DNA of 64,000 nucleotides from Undaria pinnatifida (taxonomy: Eukaryota; Sar; Phaeophyceae; Laminariales; Alariaceae): the NCBI GenBank assembly GCA_012845835.1, contig JABAKD010000009.1, positions 17,495,318 through 17,559,317 of the forward strand. Direction: 5' to 3'. This document shows, piece after piece, positions 33,111 to 43,675 of this stretch. The position numbers and the translations under genes were made by a program. The notes under the pieces were generated by a model. The model saw nothing but the letters and a program-made list of their open reading frames with translations, searched no databases and was not told the DNA's origin. Position 1 is the first letter of the stretch. Every line of letters starts with the position of its first letter.

Positions 33111-33586
33111 CGAGGAACCGAAGGGGGATTAAACCGCTTCGAAACACCAAGCATATTGTTCTTCGACCTGAGTGCACTCCGCTTCAGTTGCTTCAGCAAG
33201 TGGTGGCCGCCCGACGCCGTACTCGTAGGCGTGTCATATGCTCCTGGACCGGGCACTTGAACCATGGTAGAATTACCAAATGCCGTCGAACCTGTGTATT
33301 GCGGTGCCAGCCGAGGTGCCTTGGATTCGAAGCAATAGCTCGGCAGGACATCATTCTCAGATGGAGCCACCAAAATCGAGCCGCCATAGGATCCGGGACC
33401 TGGCCCTGCAGGCGCGGAGGGGCTTTCCTGCCAACTACGGTGCTGCGAGGAGGCAAAGGCCGCAAGGGAGGGTCGAGCTTTCGTCGGCTCGGCCGGTCCC
33501 AAGTATGTGCCGGGGCCGATCGTTGCAGGTGTAGGCGCTTTTTCGCCGAACTCCGTGGTCCGTGCGGACCTTGTTGGCATCGCCAT
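33111..33586 (-). CDS. Sperm-tail PG-rich repeat (ciliary) protein, exon 1
   Basis: The first exon starts MAMPTRSARTTEFGEKAP and carries three clear sperm-tail PG-rich (SHIPPO/STPG) repeats: IGPGTYLGP at residues 23-31, GPGPGSYGG near 61-69 and VPGPGAYDTP near 111-120. Proteins of this family (ODF3/CIMAP, STPG) sit on or in axonemal microtubules. The exon ends two bases into a codon at donor GTGAGT (phase 2), joining exon 2 to give PPSVPRKEQSFGYDVD. The six exons total 1905 bases, 634 residues, with all phases consistent. Start: ATG at 33586, with a second in-frame ATG two codons later. Confidence 0.85.
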
Positions 33587-33832
33587 TTTTGTACGTATTT
33601 TTGGATGTCCCTACCTCCTTCCTCCTCCCTTCATATCCCTCGGTTGCTCCTCACGTCCTCATTGAGGCGTTGTCGATATTGTCGGTTTCATGGGTTTCAT
33701 ATATCATGGATGGCGGTATATTCTCGGGGCCAGGACATGCGCCTCCTCTCCACCAGCAGAGTTGCCGCGCCGCACAACAGCCTGTCCAACAGCTGTCTGA
33801 CTCGCCGCTGCCACCCATTGCCCTGCTTGGCG
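33587..33832. promoter_or_regulatory. Compact bidirectional promoter region
   Basis: A 246-bp interval separates the start codons of the minus-strand sperm-tail PG-repeat gene and the plus-strand PPAN gene, so both 5' leaders and both core promoters must fit here or overlap the genes. The plus strand shows pyrimidine-rich runs near 33610-33640. No TATA box can be assigned with confidence. No repeat lies inside it, in contrast to the repeat-filled DNA around. Activity is inferred from spacing only. Confidence 0.6.
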
Positions 33833-33856
33833 ATGCCATCAAAGGGAGGCCGACGA
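33833..33856 (+). CDS. PPAN: PPAN/SSF1 ribosome biogenesis factor, exon 1 (8 codons)
   Basis: A tiny first exon, ATG to CGA, encodes MPSKGGRR and is followed directly by a consensus GTGAGT donor. It was found because exon 2 begins at the family's basic KKTRTHAV stretch, which needs a short basic leader. The join gives MPSKGGRRKKTRTHAV, as expected for Peter Pan/Ssf1 proteins. Phase 0. Two or three ATGs lie upstream in the presumed 5' leader (around 33690-33710), out of this frame. The start codon is 246 bp from the divergent start of the PG-repeat gene. The whole six-exon coding sequence totals 1314 bases, 437 residues, close to the family's 430-470. Confidence 0.85.
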
Positions 33857-34053
33857 GTGAGTTGTTGGCATACAGATAGGTAATTCCAGTACATTGCAGT
33901 GCATCGTTTTTTCTCGTGCTTGTGGCTGAGCTTGCAGTGCTCAACCCACAGAGCTACCTACACCAGAGGTATTCAACTGCTCCCCTCCGCCCCACCCACC
34001 GCCCCACCGCCCCACCCACCTCTCCCCACCCACTCACCTCTGGCACCACTCAG

Positions 34054-34467
34054 AAAAAGACCCGAACCCATGCCGTTGCGCCGCCAGCGGGTGCGGTCGG
34101 AGCACCTGAGAACGAGCTAACGGAAAAGGTACCAAAGAGCTTCGTGCTGAGGAAGGGCAAGGTGCACGCCAATGTCTCGGACCTTGCCGAGGAAATGCGG
34201 AGGGTCATGGAGCCGCACACGGCCCGCAAGCTACGAGAGCGCTCGAAGAACACGGTGAAAGACTACGTATCGGTGTCTGGGGTGCTCGGCGTAACGCACC
34301 TCCTTGTATTTACGCAGACGGATAAGAGCTTAAGCTTGCGCGTGTGCCGGACGCCGACGGGGCCAACGCTGACGTTCAAGGTGCAGCAGTTCTCGCTCAT
34401 GAGGCACGTGAGGGCGCTGCAGAAGCGACCAGTCGAGGTCAACCAGGCGTACAAGACATCCCCGTTG
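34054..34467 (+). CDS. PPAN: PPAN/SSF1 exon 2 (start of Brix domain)
   Basis: PPAN/Ssf1 is a nucleolar Brix-domain protein needed for 27S pre-rRNA processing and 60S subunit assembly. This exon encodes residues 9-146: the basic KKTRTHAV start, VPKSFVLRKGKV, then DLAEEMRRVMEPHTARKLRERS. The Brix core follows: DYVSVSGVLGVTHLLVFTQTD, LRVCRTPTGPTLTFKV and MRHVRALQKRPVE. Acceptor ACTCAG and donor GTAAGT. Upstream in-frame sequence rich in Pro/Thr is the polypyrimidine tract of intron 1, not coding. The 3465-bp intron that follows is the largest in the gene and full of repeats (element 34701-35462, a family C copy, a tandem duplication, family B fragments). Confidence 0.94.
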
Positions 34468-34700
34468 GTAAGTCTTCGACAGACAGTAATGCCCTGATAC
34501 TGCCGCTATACATTGAATGCGATTGTTGAAAATCAGTTCGTTCCACCCAGTCGGCAGAGTACTGCTACTGCTGTAATGTAAGACCGTACTTATCGTTTTT
34601 TAAGTCGGTAAGTCGGTATATCTAGGCCCCAAAGGGACCTCAGGCCACCTCTTATAATTGCGTATCCGAGCCCGCAAATGACGACATGGATTTTCGGGTC

Positions 34701-35462
34701 AGGCCATTTCTTATACAGTCGGATTTGTCAGCAGTCGAAAACGGCCGTTTTCGACTGAAGCCCAAATGGGGCTTTCTTACGCAGTCGAAAAAGGGCTTTT
34801 TCGACTTCCGACTGGGGATCCAGTCGAAAAACTCGATATTTTCGACTGGATCAGTCAGTCGAAAAACTCAAGTCGAAAAAGTTTTACACCTGTTTTTGAA
34901 CCCATCGCATATCGCTCATCCCACCACAAAACACACCACACACCCATACCAGGTACCACACAGCAGTATCATACAACAGCGCCGACGCTGCCTTGGCTAT
35001 TACTGGTGTTGCTTCTCGCCGCAAGTCAGCGTGGCGCACTCCTAGCTCCGCTCGCCAGCAGCTTGTATCACACTACAGCAGGAGCGCGCGTTATCGATGC
35101 CATCATGCCAACAACGGCTGCGCCTGCTGTAGCTTTGGCGGCTCTCGGCTGAGTGCAACGCCACGAACGTAGCTTTGGCGGCTTTCGGCTAAGCCCAACG
35201 CCACCAGCCCGCTTGGACGAGGGTTCGTCGCGCGTGAAGCACGCGTTGCTCGCGAAGAACGCGCGAAGCACAGAGCTGCCAACCAATTTCCGACAGCCAT
35301 ACAGCAGTACTCCCTCACACCAACCGCCTCTGGGAAGAGCACAAAAACTATAAAATCGACTCGACTGACGATAAGAAGGACTAGAAGAATCCAGTCGAAA
35401 AAATGTCCAGTCGAAAAGGGCCGTTTTCGACTGGCGGAATCCGACTGTATAAGAAATGGCCT
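34701..35462. mobile_element. 762-bp TIR element with CAGTCGAAAA palindromes, in PPAN intron 2
   Basis: Terminal 25 bases are perfect inverted repeats beginning AGGCCATTTCTTATACAG. Just inside both ends lies CAGTCGAAAA-x-GGCC-x-TTTTCGACTG; the left copy (34732-34757) is a perfect 26-bp palindrome and the right copy (about 35408-35433) is nearly so. Two further CAGTCGAAAA/TTTTCGACTG palindromes lie at 34784-34806 and 34821-34850. The centre is unique sequence. No transposase ORF is recognised. Confidence 0.82.
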
Positions 35463-35972
35463 TACAGAACCAGACGAGCACAATCGGATCGACAACCCTT
35501 GCAATGACGCCCGAATTTACAGATGGTTTTTTGGACAAGGTTCTCGCGAAATAATCAACAATGGCGAGCGCTCGACCACGTACACACTCGTACGAGTCCA
35601 CCGCACCAGAGCATCTCAGCGCACACAGACGAAGCTTTGTAGGTGGGGCGAGGGAAAACACGCCGTGTGCGCTTCACGCGAGGAGGGTTATTTCCCCCCT
35701 CTCTCCCATCGAGCTCGTGCATCAACAACGGCATGTCGCAGACGGCGGCTGACTGTCCTCGTCCTCGCCGATATCGAGTAGTATGTGTGTTTTGTGTTGG
35801 GGCGAATGCTGCTGTCGCGAATTGGAGGAGGGTGGCAAGGCTCTCGTAGTCGTCACCATCTATCAGATCCCATTGTGTCGTGGTTCGGCCCGAGGTATGT
35901 GCCAGTGGGTAGAGGGACACCGCAGCAGCACGAGTGCGCCTATGATACGTGTTGCTTGCTCAGCAGATATAG

Positions 35973-36535
35973 TATGAAAAAAAAATGTACTCCAGCTGTG
36001 AGATCGAAGATTTCATCGAAACTCATGTTTGCAAGCTGTGTGTGATACTCCGATCGCGCGTATTACTGGGTGTCGTCCTCATTAAGGACATAAGTCGGCG
36101 ACTCCCCTTGAAACTACAGTGTAGCTTGTACGAGGGTCAACAGGGTGATGTTAATCAATCAGTCTGTGCGCGGAAACTATAAAACCCGTTTTTGAGGCGG
36201 ACAAAATCTGACAGCTGTGGAAGAAAATGCATCAGTTTATCAAGCGTATCCTGTAAGTCGTATAACCGGTGAGGGGAGGGCGGAGATTTTAAGGGCGTGG
36301 GGGCCGGGGTTTGAACAAGAGGGAGCGCGGGGGGGGGGGCAACTTAATCTGTGCCCGGAAGCTATAAATCCTTTAAGGGGACAAATCTGACGGTTGTGGA
36401 AGGAATGCATCAGTTTATCATGTATATCCTATAAGTCGTACAACCGGTGAGGAGAAGGCGGTGTGTTCGAAAGGGGGGGCGGGGGCGGGATTTCCAACAG
36501 CTTTAGGTCGCATAAATGTATGTATGTTAGGAGCT
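35973..36535 (+). repeat. Repeat family C, copy 3 (long form, PPAN intron 2)
   Basis: Core as in copy 1, then two tandem versions of the downstream unit (AAACCCGTTTTTGAGGCGG... and AAATCCTTTAAGGGGAC...), each with TGCATCAGTTTATCA, CCGGTGAGG and a G-rich run. Confidence 0.78.
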
Positions 36536-36985
36536 TACTATACGCGTTGTGCTAGGCGATGGTGCGGGTGGTGGGGAAGGAGGGGGCGTTGCGGTGTGTG
36601 GGGGGGTATGAATTGGAGCTACGGCATGGATGGCTAGAAAGGTAATGAGATGATGTCAACTGTCTGGTAGTGTTTATTACTCTGGCAGATTTTGATTTGA
36701 GGTGGGGCGGCGGGATAGAATAAAACGAGGAGGGCCCCCCGATGGGGGGGGGGGGGATCAAACTCCTTTAGATCGCATGAATGTATACCTGGGAGGAACT
36801 TTACTATACGTGCTTGGTCTTGGCGATGGTGCGGGTGGTGGGGATGGAGGGGGCGGGGAATAAATGAATTGAAGCTACGGCATGGGTGGTTCGATAGGTA
36901 ATGAGGTGATATCATCTGTCTGGTAGTGTTCATCTTTCTAGCAGATTTGATTTTAGGTGGGGCGGCGGGGGCGGGGGGCGGGGGG
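36500..36985. repeat. Two-unit tandem duplication of about 240 bp, PPAN intron 2
   Basis: AGGTCGCATAAATGTAT to GGGGCGGCGGG (about 36505-36720) is repeated as AGATCGCATGAATGTAT to GGGGCGGCGGGG (about 36769-36972). Both contain GGCGATGGTGCGGGTGGTGG and GTCTGGTAGTGTT. It abuts family C copy 3 and is probably the far end of that family. Confidence 0.75.
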
Positions 36986-37137
36986 GGATGTTTTTTGCGT
37001 GTGTGTCAGGGGGGGGTGGGGTGGACAACGGCCTTTTAGGAATCTCACGTATATTCCAACAACCAGGCCTGGCTATTTATACTAATGAGGCCTGGCTATT
37101 TATACTAATGACCTTTGGTTTGTATTTTTTCGGGGGC

Positions 37138-37340
37138 ATTATTCAGCTCCAGAGTGACTGGAGCCTGTCCTGTGACCACGGACTTGGTTATGCGAGTTTG
37201 TGTGAGAACACCATGAATACAAGACAAAAATTTTGAACAATCATGTAGAACTATATGAATGACCTTAGGTTTGTTTGTGCCTTTTCCCCCCGGGTATTTC
37301 TCAGCTCCAGAGTGACTGGAGCCTGTCCTGTGACCACGTA
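37138..37340 (-). repeat. Two family B end fragments in tandem (PPAN intron 2)
   Basis: CAGCTCCAGAGTGACTGGAG followed by CCTGTCCTGTGACCACG appears twice (about 37142 and 37303), each preceded by a CCTTTGGTTTGT/CCTTAGGTTTGT-like stretch. Only the end with the small CTCCAG palindrome is present. A similar fragment is at about 48401-48435. Confidence 0.7.
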
Positions 37341-37932
37341 TATATGTGATGCGTGTCTTGTGTCTTGTACTACTGCTGCTGTTTTCGACTTGTTATGTGC
37401 TTGTTGCCTCCCATGACGTATGGAAAACGAAGACTGGATGCCATTTTTGGATACGATTTTGTCCGAAACTGGGCCCCCATCTGCGGGTGGGGGCCGACCC
37501 GAAAACGATATCCCAAAATGGAAGCCTGAAAAATCACGAGTTTCGAGTCTATAAGATTTGCAAACGGGTTTTGCGATTTGAAAACGTTCATTTTCAGATC
37601 CAGAAACGGTGCTACACGAGATGACCTCTGAGGGAGAAAAAGTCGGCAAAACGTGACGGGTACCGATTACCGATTACAGCATCGGCCGCACGAAGCAGCC
37701 CGGGCTGCTTAGATAGGGGATGTGTCCGATCGGCAACGAAAGGAGCTGTATGACACGTCCACAGCATGGTGACACTTGGTCTACGGTACACTCTTCGTAG
37801 ACGACTGATAAAACCTCTAGTTCGTGTTTGTCATGTTTAAGGTCGTTGCACCTGGGCCCCAATGAGAGGTAATTTTTTTTAGTCTAATAGTACGTTGCGC
37901 CGCCTTCGTTCTGGTCTTCTTGCAACCGGCAG

Positions 37933-38154
37933 GTCGTTCTCAACAACTTTGGCGACAACCAGGCGCCGTCCCACGTCAGGCTCATGAAGGTGACTCTCCA
38001 GAACATGTTTCCTTCCATCAATGTGGCAACTGTCAAGCTGCAGGATTGCCGAAGGGTGGTCATGTTCAACCTTGACAAGACCAAGGGCACCGTCGAGATG
38101 AGACACTTCGCGGTTCGCGCCACCCCAACAGGCATTGCCAAGGCAATCAAAAAG
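37933..38154 (+). CDS. PPAN: PPAN/SSF1 exon 3
   Basis: The 74 codons begin VVLNNFGDNQAPSHVRLMKVT and continue LQNMFPSINVATVKLQDCRRVVMFN and GTVEMRHFAVRATPTGIAKAIKK. The VLNNF and MRHFAVRA-TPTG segments are characteristic of the Ssf1/PPAN branch of Brix proteins. Acceptor CGGCAG and donor GTACAC, phase 0. The GTACAC donor is weaker than the others in this gene, but the join AKAIKK-VVQAKVPDL is exactly where the family continues. Intron 3 (1583 bp) holds CTG-type low complexity near 38460-38480 and 38690-38880, and CCG/CTG repeats near 39170-39290. Confidence 0.93.
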
Positions 38155-39737
38155 GTACACATAGATAGGGCATCATTCACAGCGCGCACCATTCGCGAAG
38201 TTGTAGTGGTGCCATTTGGTGGATCGCCATGGTGTCTAATCGTAACATCGCGGCGGTACCACAGGCAGTGCCAGGTACCGGTACTTTGGCTTTGGCCCCT
38301 CGTTTAGGCGTCGGGACATTCTACTAATAAACATACTTACCTATGTCTGCCTTGCGCCTTTTGGCCGGTACAGACTTTCAAAATTCAACTGCTGTTGGGC
38401 CTTTCGTTCTTTTTGGGTTATCGACTGCAAATGTTTCAACTGCTGCCCTTCGTTATTTTCCTGCTGCTGCTGCTGTAATGTTTTCGCATTCGGTGCTGAC
38501 TTTTGCACAACGACACCGCCGCTATACCACAACACTGTCACCGAAGCTTCCAACGCCACCCCCGGCCCCGCCGCGCCACCGCCGCCGCCTCTGCTGCGGC
38601 TGCTGTTGGTGTCTCCTGTCTGTGTTTACAAAAAAAAATAATCGGCTGTCTGTTGTGTTGGTGATGGTACATATCGCGGCGCCAGTGTGTGCTCCTGCCG
38701 GATGGCTGCTGCCAGCTGCTGTGCCGCACTTCCTTGTTGGCCCATCGTCGCCTCCGGCTGCGGCGCTGCTGCCGATGCTGCTGCTATGTGCTGCTGTTGT
38801 TGCTGCTCTCACTCTCTCCTGCGCGTGTTCCTACAGTATGCTGCTGTGTTCGTTGCTGTGCTCAGCGATGCCGTGCGTAGATTCTTACACAAAAGTTCGA
38901 TGTTTCCTATACTGTATTCTATGTGTCTATTTACATGGCCTGCATAGACAGATGGCACTCTGTGGATTCTGCACAGGGTGATATCTGCACAGGGTGACAT
39001 CTTGGGCTGTTTTCTGTTGTTTTCTTCTGTTTTTTTTGTGTCATGTATCTCGCAAACACAGCCAAATAATGCTCTGTCTTGCTCAAACGTGAACGTTTTG
39101 ATTATTATTGTCACACACACCAGGTACACGATAGACACCATACACTGACTGCGGCTGCCTCCAAAGTCGCGACACCGCCACCGCCGCCACCGCCGCCGCC
39201 GCTGCCGCTGCTGCCACGCTGCCGCTGTCCTGCTGTTGTGGGTTTACCCTGTCTTACTAGCACTGTGTTGCTGTTGTTGCAGCAAACTCACTGCGTGATG
39301 TCGACCGGGCATTTTTAATGTTTTTACCCCCCGAGATTTTTCGTTTGTGACTTCGGTGTTGTCGCACACACACGCGATGCTGCTGCCTCCAGCGTCTTTA
39401 CCGCGAATACCGACACACCCCAATCATTTTCCAAGCATAACACTCCATGCACTGATCATTCTTCTCTTCTTCCACTAGTGATAGATGAAAATCGTCAGCC
39501 TTGCGTCACGCCGTCTCCAAAGGGAACCTTGTGTCATGCTACACACATCCTACCCAGACTCGAAGCATTCCCTTGCTGACGTCGACAGAAAATCTTGACC
39601 GATCTCAGGCGTGCTGTGGTGTTACATCCATATTCGCCCGTAGCTGAAGCTCGTTTGTTTAACGAATGCGTAATCCACGTTGCGGATTGCGGATGACCAC
39701 GAATATTAAGTACGCCAACGTTGACGTGCGTATTCAG

Positions 39738-39904
39738 GTGGTGCAGGCGAAGGTGCCAGACTTGCACGCTCTGGACGACATCAGCGAGTACGTCGCCGGA
39801 GGTATGGGGGGAGGTGCATCGGATAGCGAGATGGAGGACGAGGAATCGAAGATTTTGCTGCCGGATGACTACGTCGGTCGAGGCAACGTCAGATCACAAA
39901 AGAG
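39738..39904 (+). CDS. PPAN: PPAN/SSF1 exon 4
   Basis: The exon encodes VVQAKVPDLHALDDISEYVAG, an acidic Ser-rich stretch (ASDSEMEDEE), LLPDDYVGRGNVRSQK, then two bases of a split Ser codon. It joins exon 5 to give RSQKSSIRLQELGPRLTLEL, the conserved Gln/Ser-x-Ile/Val-Arg-Leu-x-Glu-x-Gly-Pro-Arg motif of the family. Acceptor ATTCAG and donor GTGACC, phase 2. The ORF could be read from 39666, but the 24 codons before the acceptor show no family resemblance. Confidence 0.9.
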
Positions 39905-40362
39905 GTGACCCGCAGTGACTCGTGCGCACGAGCAATGTCCAGTGAAAAACTGTTTTCATGTGGCGACTAACTGTAGTCTCCTGGTGAAACCTGCACACTG
40001 AAACCCATGTGGGACCTATGTTGAGCAACCAGAATATCGACGAGTTCGATATTTCAAGCGACGAGGAAGAGCATGCAGCAGTATATGTATCGCCATATTG
40101 CGAGCGTGTCGTACAGCTTCGTACGTTGCAGTTTTGACACACCCACTACCCCGTCACCTCGGACTGCTTCATGTTGCCGATGCTATATTCGTCAATTATT
40201 TTGACACATGTCACCTCTGAAACCCCACAAGGGGTTATCGAGTGTGTACACATCCCACCCACCAACCTGTGGGCCATTGAAACAACGTACCACGTGATCC
40301 TGCCTTTGATCCTCACCCTGTTTCCTTTATGTTTTGTTTTGTCTGTAACTCCCGCCTCGCAG

Positions 40363-40480
40363 CTCGATTCGGTTGCAGGAGCTTGGACCGCGTCTTACGC
40401 TTGAGCTGATGAAGGTGGAGCGGGGAGTGTGTGAGGGAGAAGTTCTCTACCACAGTTATTTGACCAAGACTCAAGACGAG
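40363..40480 (+). CDS. PPAN: PPAN/SSF1 exon 5 (C-terminal Brix motif)
   Basis: The exon completes the split Ser codon and reads SIRLQELGPRLTLELMKVER, then GVCEGEVLYHSYLTKTQDE. This is the C-terminal Brix motif (GPR-LTLEL) followed by the typical VLYHxYLTKTxDE segment of Ssf1/PPAN. Its reading frame is open only inside the exon, so it is easily missed by an ORF-length filter. Acceptor CTCGCAG and donor GTGACC. Intron 4 is 458 bp and intron 5 is 318 bp; neither holds a recognisable repeat. Confidence 0.9.
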
Positions 40481-40798
40481 GTGACCGTGAATGTACTGTC
40501 GCGATGGTGGTATTGTGGTGCTGTCGCCTTTTCCTGACGTTGCAGCCGCGTTGAGAGTGGCTTTTTTATCTATCACGTCAATTTGGGCACGATTTTTTGT
40601 TTCTTAAACTACCTTTTATCCAATCAGATGCACTTGAAGCATGACGTCATAGCTCGAAGTACATAGCCCGGAACGCCAGCCGTACGAAATAGGGCTCATT
40701 ATTGATGTGCGGAGCCTGGAATGTAGTTACCCTGCGCCTGAATATGACCAAACTAGAAAGTCAATGAAAGTTACTTAAATCACTTCTGCCGCCCACAG

Positions 40799-41167
40799 AT
40801 CAAGGAGCAGCGAGCAAAGGTGGAGCAGCGAGACAGCCTTAAGCGAAAGCGCCGCGACGAACAGGCCGAAAACGTTGCTCGCAAGAAGCAGGCGGCAGAA
40901 GAGCTGGCGGCAGAAAAGGCTTCAAGACGGCGCGAAAGGGCGGAGCGAGCTGCGGCCGAAGGGGACGCCGACGAGAGCGACGGCAGCGAAAGCGAAGGCG
41001 ATGGAGAAAGCGTTGACGATGAGGAGGGCGACAACATCCGGAAGCGGGAGGAAAGAACCGAAGGAGAGCCAAATCTGGAAGTTTTAGGGGGTGTAGGAGG
41101 GGCGGCAGATGAAATGGATGAGAGCGAGGAGGAAGATGAGGATGAGGACCAGGAGGAAGGGGAATGA
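40799..41167 (+). CDS. PPAN: PPAN/SSF1 exon 6 (charged C-terminal tail)
   Basis: The terminal exon starts IKEQRAKVEQRDSLKRKRRDE and runs through a lysine/alanine-rich helix (ENVARKKQAAEELAAEKASRR). It ends in a long acidic tail (ESDGSESEGDGES, DESEEEDEDEDQEEGE) and a TGA stop. A highly charged basic-then-acidic tail after the Brix domain is typical of PPAN/Ssf1. Acceptor CCCACAG, phase 0. The 3' end lies beyond 41167. No AATAAA was identified close by, though AT-rich sequence follows. Confidence 0.92.
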   Translation: MKEQRAKVEQRDSLKRKRRDEQAENVARKKQAAEELAAEKASRRRERAERAAAEGDADESDGSESEGDGESVDDEEGDNIRKREERTEGEPNLEVLGGVGGAADEMDESEEEDEDEDQEEGE

Positions 41168-42837
41168 GGGGCGTGCGGGTTGCTTTTTACCCGCCAACCT
41201 GGTTGAAGACAACCTTCGCAATGTGGACGGTAGTACAATGCGCTCCACGCTTTTATTGCACCAGGTTGTTGATCGGTGATGATATGTATCATGATGGCCT
41301 TCACCGCCGCGCAATACAGGTCACGGATAAGTAGCACGAGCCTACGGAGTAGCTTTCTTTTTCTGTTCGCACTCGTCACCTCGGTCTTTGTCTACATGGT
41401 ATGTGTTGTGAGTGAACAACCGGGCAGGCCAGACCTTCCCTGGCTCAACGTTCCGATTGCCTTAACCCATGATTGAAGCCTTGGTCGTAAATACGTTTCG
41501 CACGGCGCGCAAAGAAATCAAGCACGCGTGGCATTCTGTTTTGCAGCTTCTTACAGTACAACGTACCGTCATATACTTGATGAAAATTGGACAACAGCCC
41601 CAACAAGTTCTGGCAATCCCCTGCCGGACACAAAGGACAACGCGCGGGCTAGTTCGAAGTAGTGCACACGAGGGTACCTGATATTCGACGCCATGGTATT
41701 GATTTGTTCGCTCGCTTTTGGGGTAAAGCACCGCCCACACTTGGCTTCCAAGGCCTCCCGACGTCTTCTCCTTGGAAGTTTTTTTTCACCCCGTGTTCGA
41801 GTACTACTGCTTGCTGCACTCGTTTTTTTGCAACGTTTTCCTGGATTCCTGAACTCATTTGTATTTTTTCTGCACATATCACATCCCGGTAAATCGTCAA
41901 GCCGATATCACAACAACTACAGAAACTGGCTCAAGTTAAGCGACGGAAAGTTCCCCGACGAATGTCCCCTCCGTTTTTTCCATTCAGACCATTAAATTTT
42001 GCGTACGTCCTCTATGTGCCGTTCGTTGCGAAAAGCTCACCAGTCGTTTTTTTTTTGCCTGGTTTTTCGTCAGTTGAGATTTTCTTCAAAAATTTGGACC
42101 ACTTTAGACCAAACGTTTTCGGCAGAAAAGCAAGACCCGGAGGTCAGGCCTCGGGATGGGCTTATGGAGCACGTTTATGTGTTCAAACTGTCAGGGTCTA
42201 TCTCTCAAAACGGCAGGAATATTTTGGACTTTTGTGCGCAAAAATGAGTAAGATGCGTTATTTCCTTCAAATGACTTGGTTTTAGTGCAGGATCCTGTTT
42301 TTCATTATATTTTTGCTTCATTGTTGAACATACGCAGGTCTGATCTTCGTTTTTTTGCGCGAAAAATCCCACAGACAACCCTTGGAGTACAGTACACCTT
42401 CAACCAGGGGTCGTGCGAAATGCGGTGCAATCGTTTCTGTCGCCCCCGGTTGGAAAAAGCCTGAATATTATTGAAAAAATTGAAGGTTTGCCATTGGTCG
42501 ATACGAGTTTCGCACCGAGACAGCCCGAGGCCGTTACAAAAAAAGTGGCCATGTTACCCTCTTCCACTATATTACTATTGGTCATGGGCGTCGGTATGAC
42601 TTGTCCTTTTCCCCCTTAATTTGACTCGATATTGCAAGCGGCATTCGTGAGGGAGATAATTTCATAATTGCCGCCGTTAAATTTGAACCAGCCTATATCA
42701 AATTCTTTAATTTTGCAAAGGCGTGTGCAAAAAAGTCCAACCAAATAAAAGGAGTGCAGTGCGGCCCATTTTCTTCTTGTTGAGCGGTTAAGACACATGT
42801 ATGTGTTATATATTTATATAGATATATTTTCCCAAAA
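41168..42837. other. No gene recognised downstream of PPAN
   Basis: Minus-strand frames in 41445-41900 (for example MASNIRYPRVHYFELARALS and then, in another frame, LYCKKLQNRMPRVLDFFARR) read like a decayed protein with frameshifts, possibly an old mobile-element ORF, but no family is assigned. The rest is AT-rich. Confidence 0.4.
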
Positions 42838-43290
42838 CCGTCAGATTTATCCCCTAAAGGATTTATAGCTTCCACGCACAAATTGCCCACCCGTCCGCCC
42901 CCCCCCCCAGTCCCCCCCCACCCTTCCCCCCCCCTCCAACCCCGCTCGCTTTTGATCAAAACCAGGCCCCCACGTCCTTCAAAACTCCGCCCTCCCCTCA
43001 CCGGTTATTTGACTTACAGGATTCACTTGATAAACGGATATATTTCCCTCCACAGCTGTCAGATTTGTCCCCCTCAGAAACGGTTTTTATAGTTTCCGCG
43101 CGCAGACTGACTAACATCACCCTGTTGACCCTAATAGCTACACTGTAGTTGTAAGGGGAGTCGCCGACCTATATCCTCAATGAGGACACACAACCCGTAA
43201 TACGCGCGATCGGAGTATCACACACAGCTTGCAAAGATGAGTTTCGACAAAATCTCTGATCTCACAGCTGGAGTGTATTTTCATTTTTTA
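42838..43290 (-). repeat. Repeat family C, copy 4
   Basis: Reverse long form, from a pyrimidine-rich run (CCCCCCCCCAGTCC region) through GACTTACAGGATTCACTTG to CTCACAGCTGGAGTGTATTTT. Confidence 0.8.
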
Positions 43291-43354
43291 TAATATACCC
43301 TGCCATGACGTCCATCACTCATAATCCACAGGATGCACTGAAGTAGGCATGAAA

Positions 43355-43675
43355 TATATGCATTTACTATACCCCTCACCGTTTATTGGACTTACCGGGT
43401 TCACTTGATAAACTGATGCATTTCCTTCCACAGCTGTCAGATTTTGTCCCCCTCAAAAACGGGTGTTGTTATATAGTTTCCGCTCACAGACTGACTAGCA
43501 TCACCTTGTTGGCCCTGATAGCTACACTGTAGTTCCAAGGGGAGTCGCCGACCTATATCCTTCATGAGGACACACAACCCGTAATACGCGCGATCGGAGT
43601 ATCACACACAGCTTGCAAATATGAGTTTCGACAAAATCTTCGATCTCACAGCTGGAGTTTATTTTATTTTTTTAC
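43355..43675 (-). repeat. Repeat family C, copy 5
   Basis: A second reverse copy directly next to copy 4 in the same orientation: CCACAGCTGTCAGATTTTG, GGGGAGTCGCCGACCTATAT, CAGCTTGCAAATATGAGTTTC and CTCACAGCTGGAGTTTATTTT. Confidence 0.8.

Noticed and set aside
39666-39737. N-terminal extension of PPAN exon 4 from ATG 39666
   Set aside because: The extra codons lie before a good acceptor and would break the family continuity between exons 3 and 4.
41445-41900. Minus-strand gene or transposase
   Set aside because: Reading needs several frameshifts and no catalytic motif could be identified.
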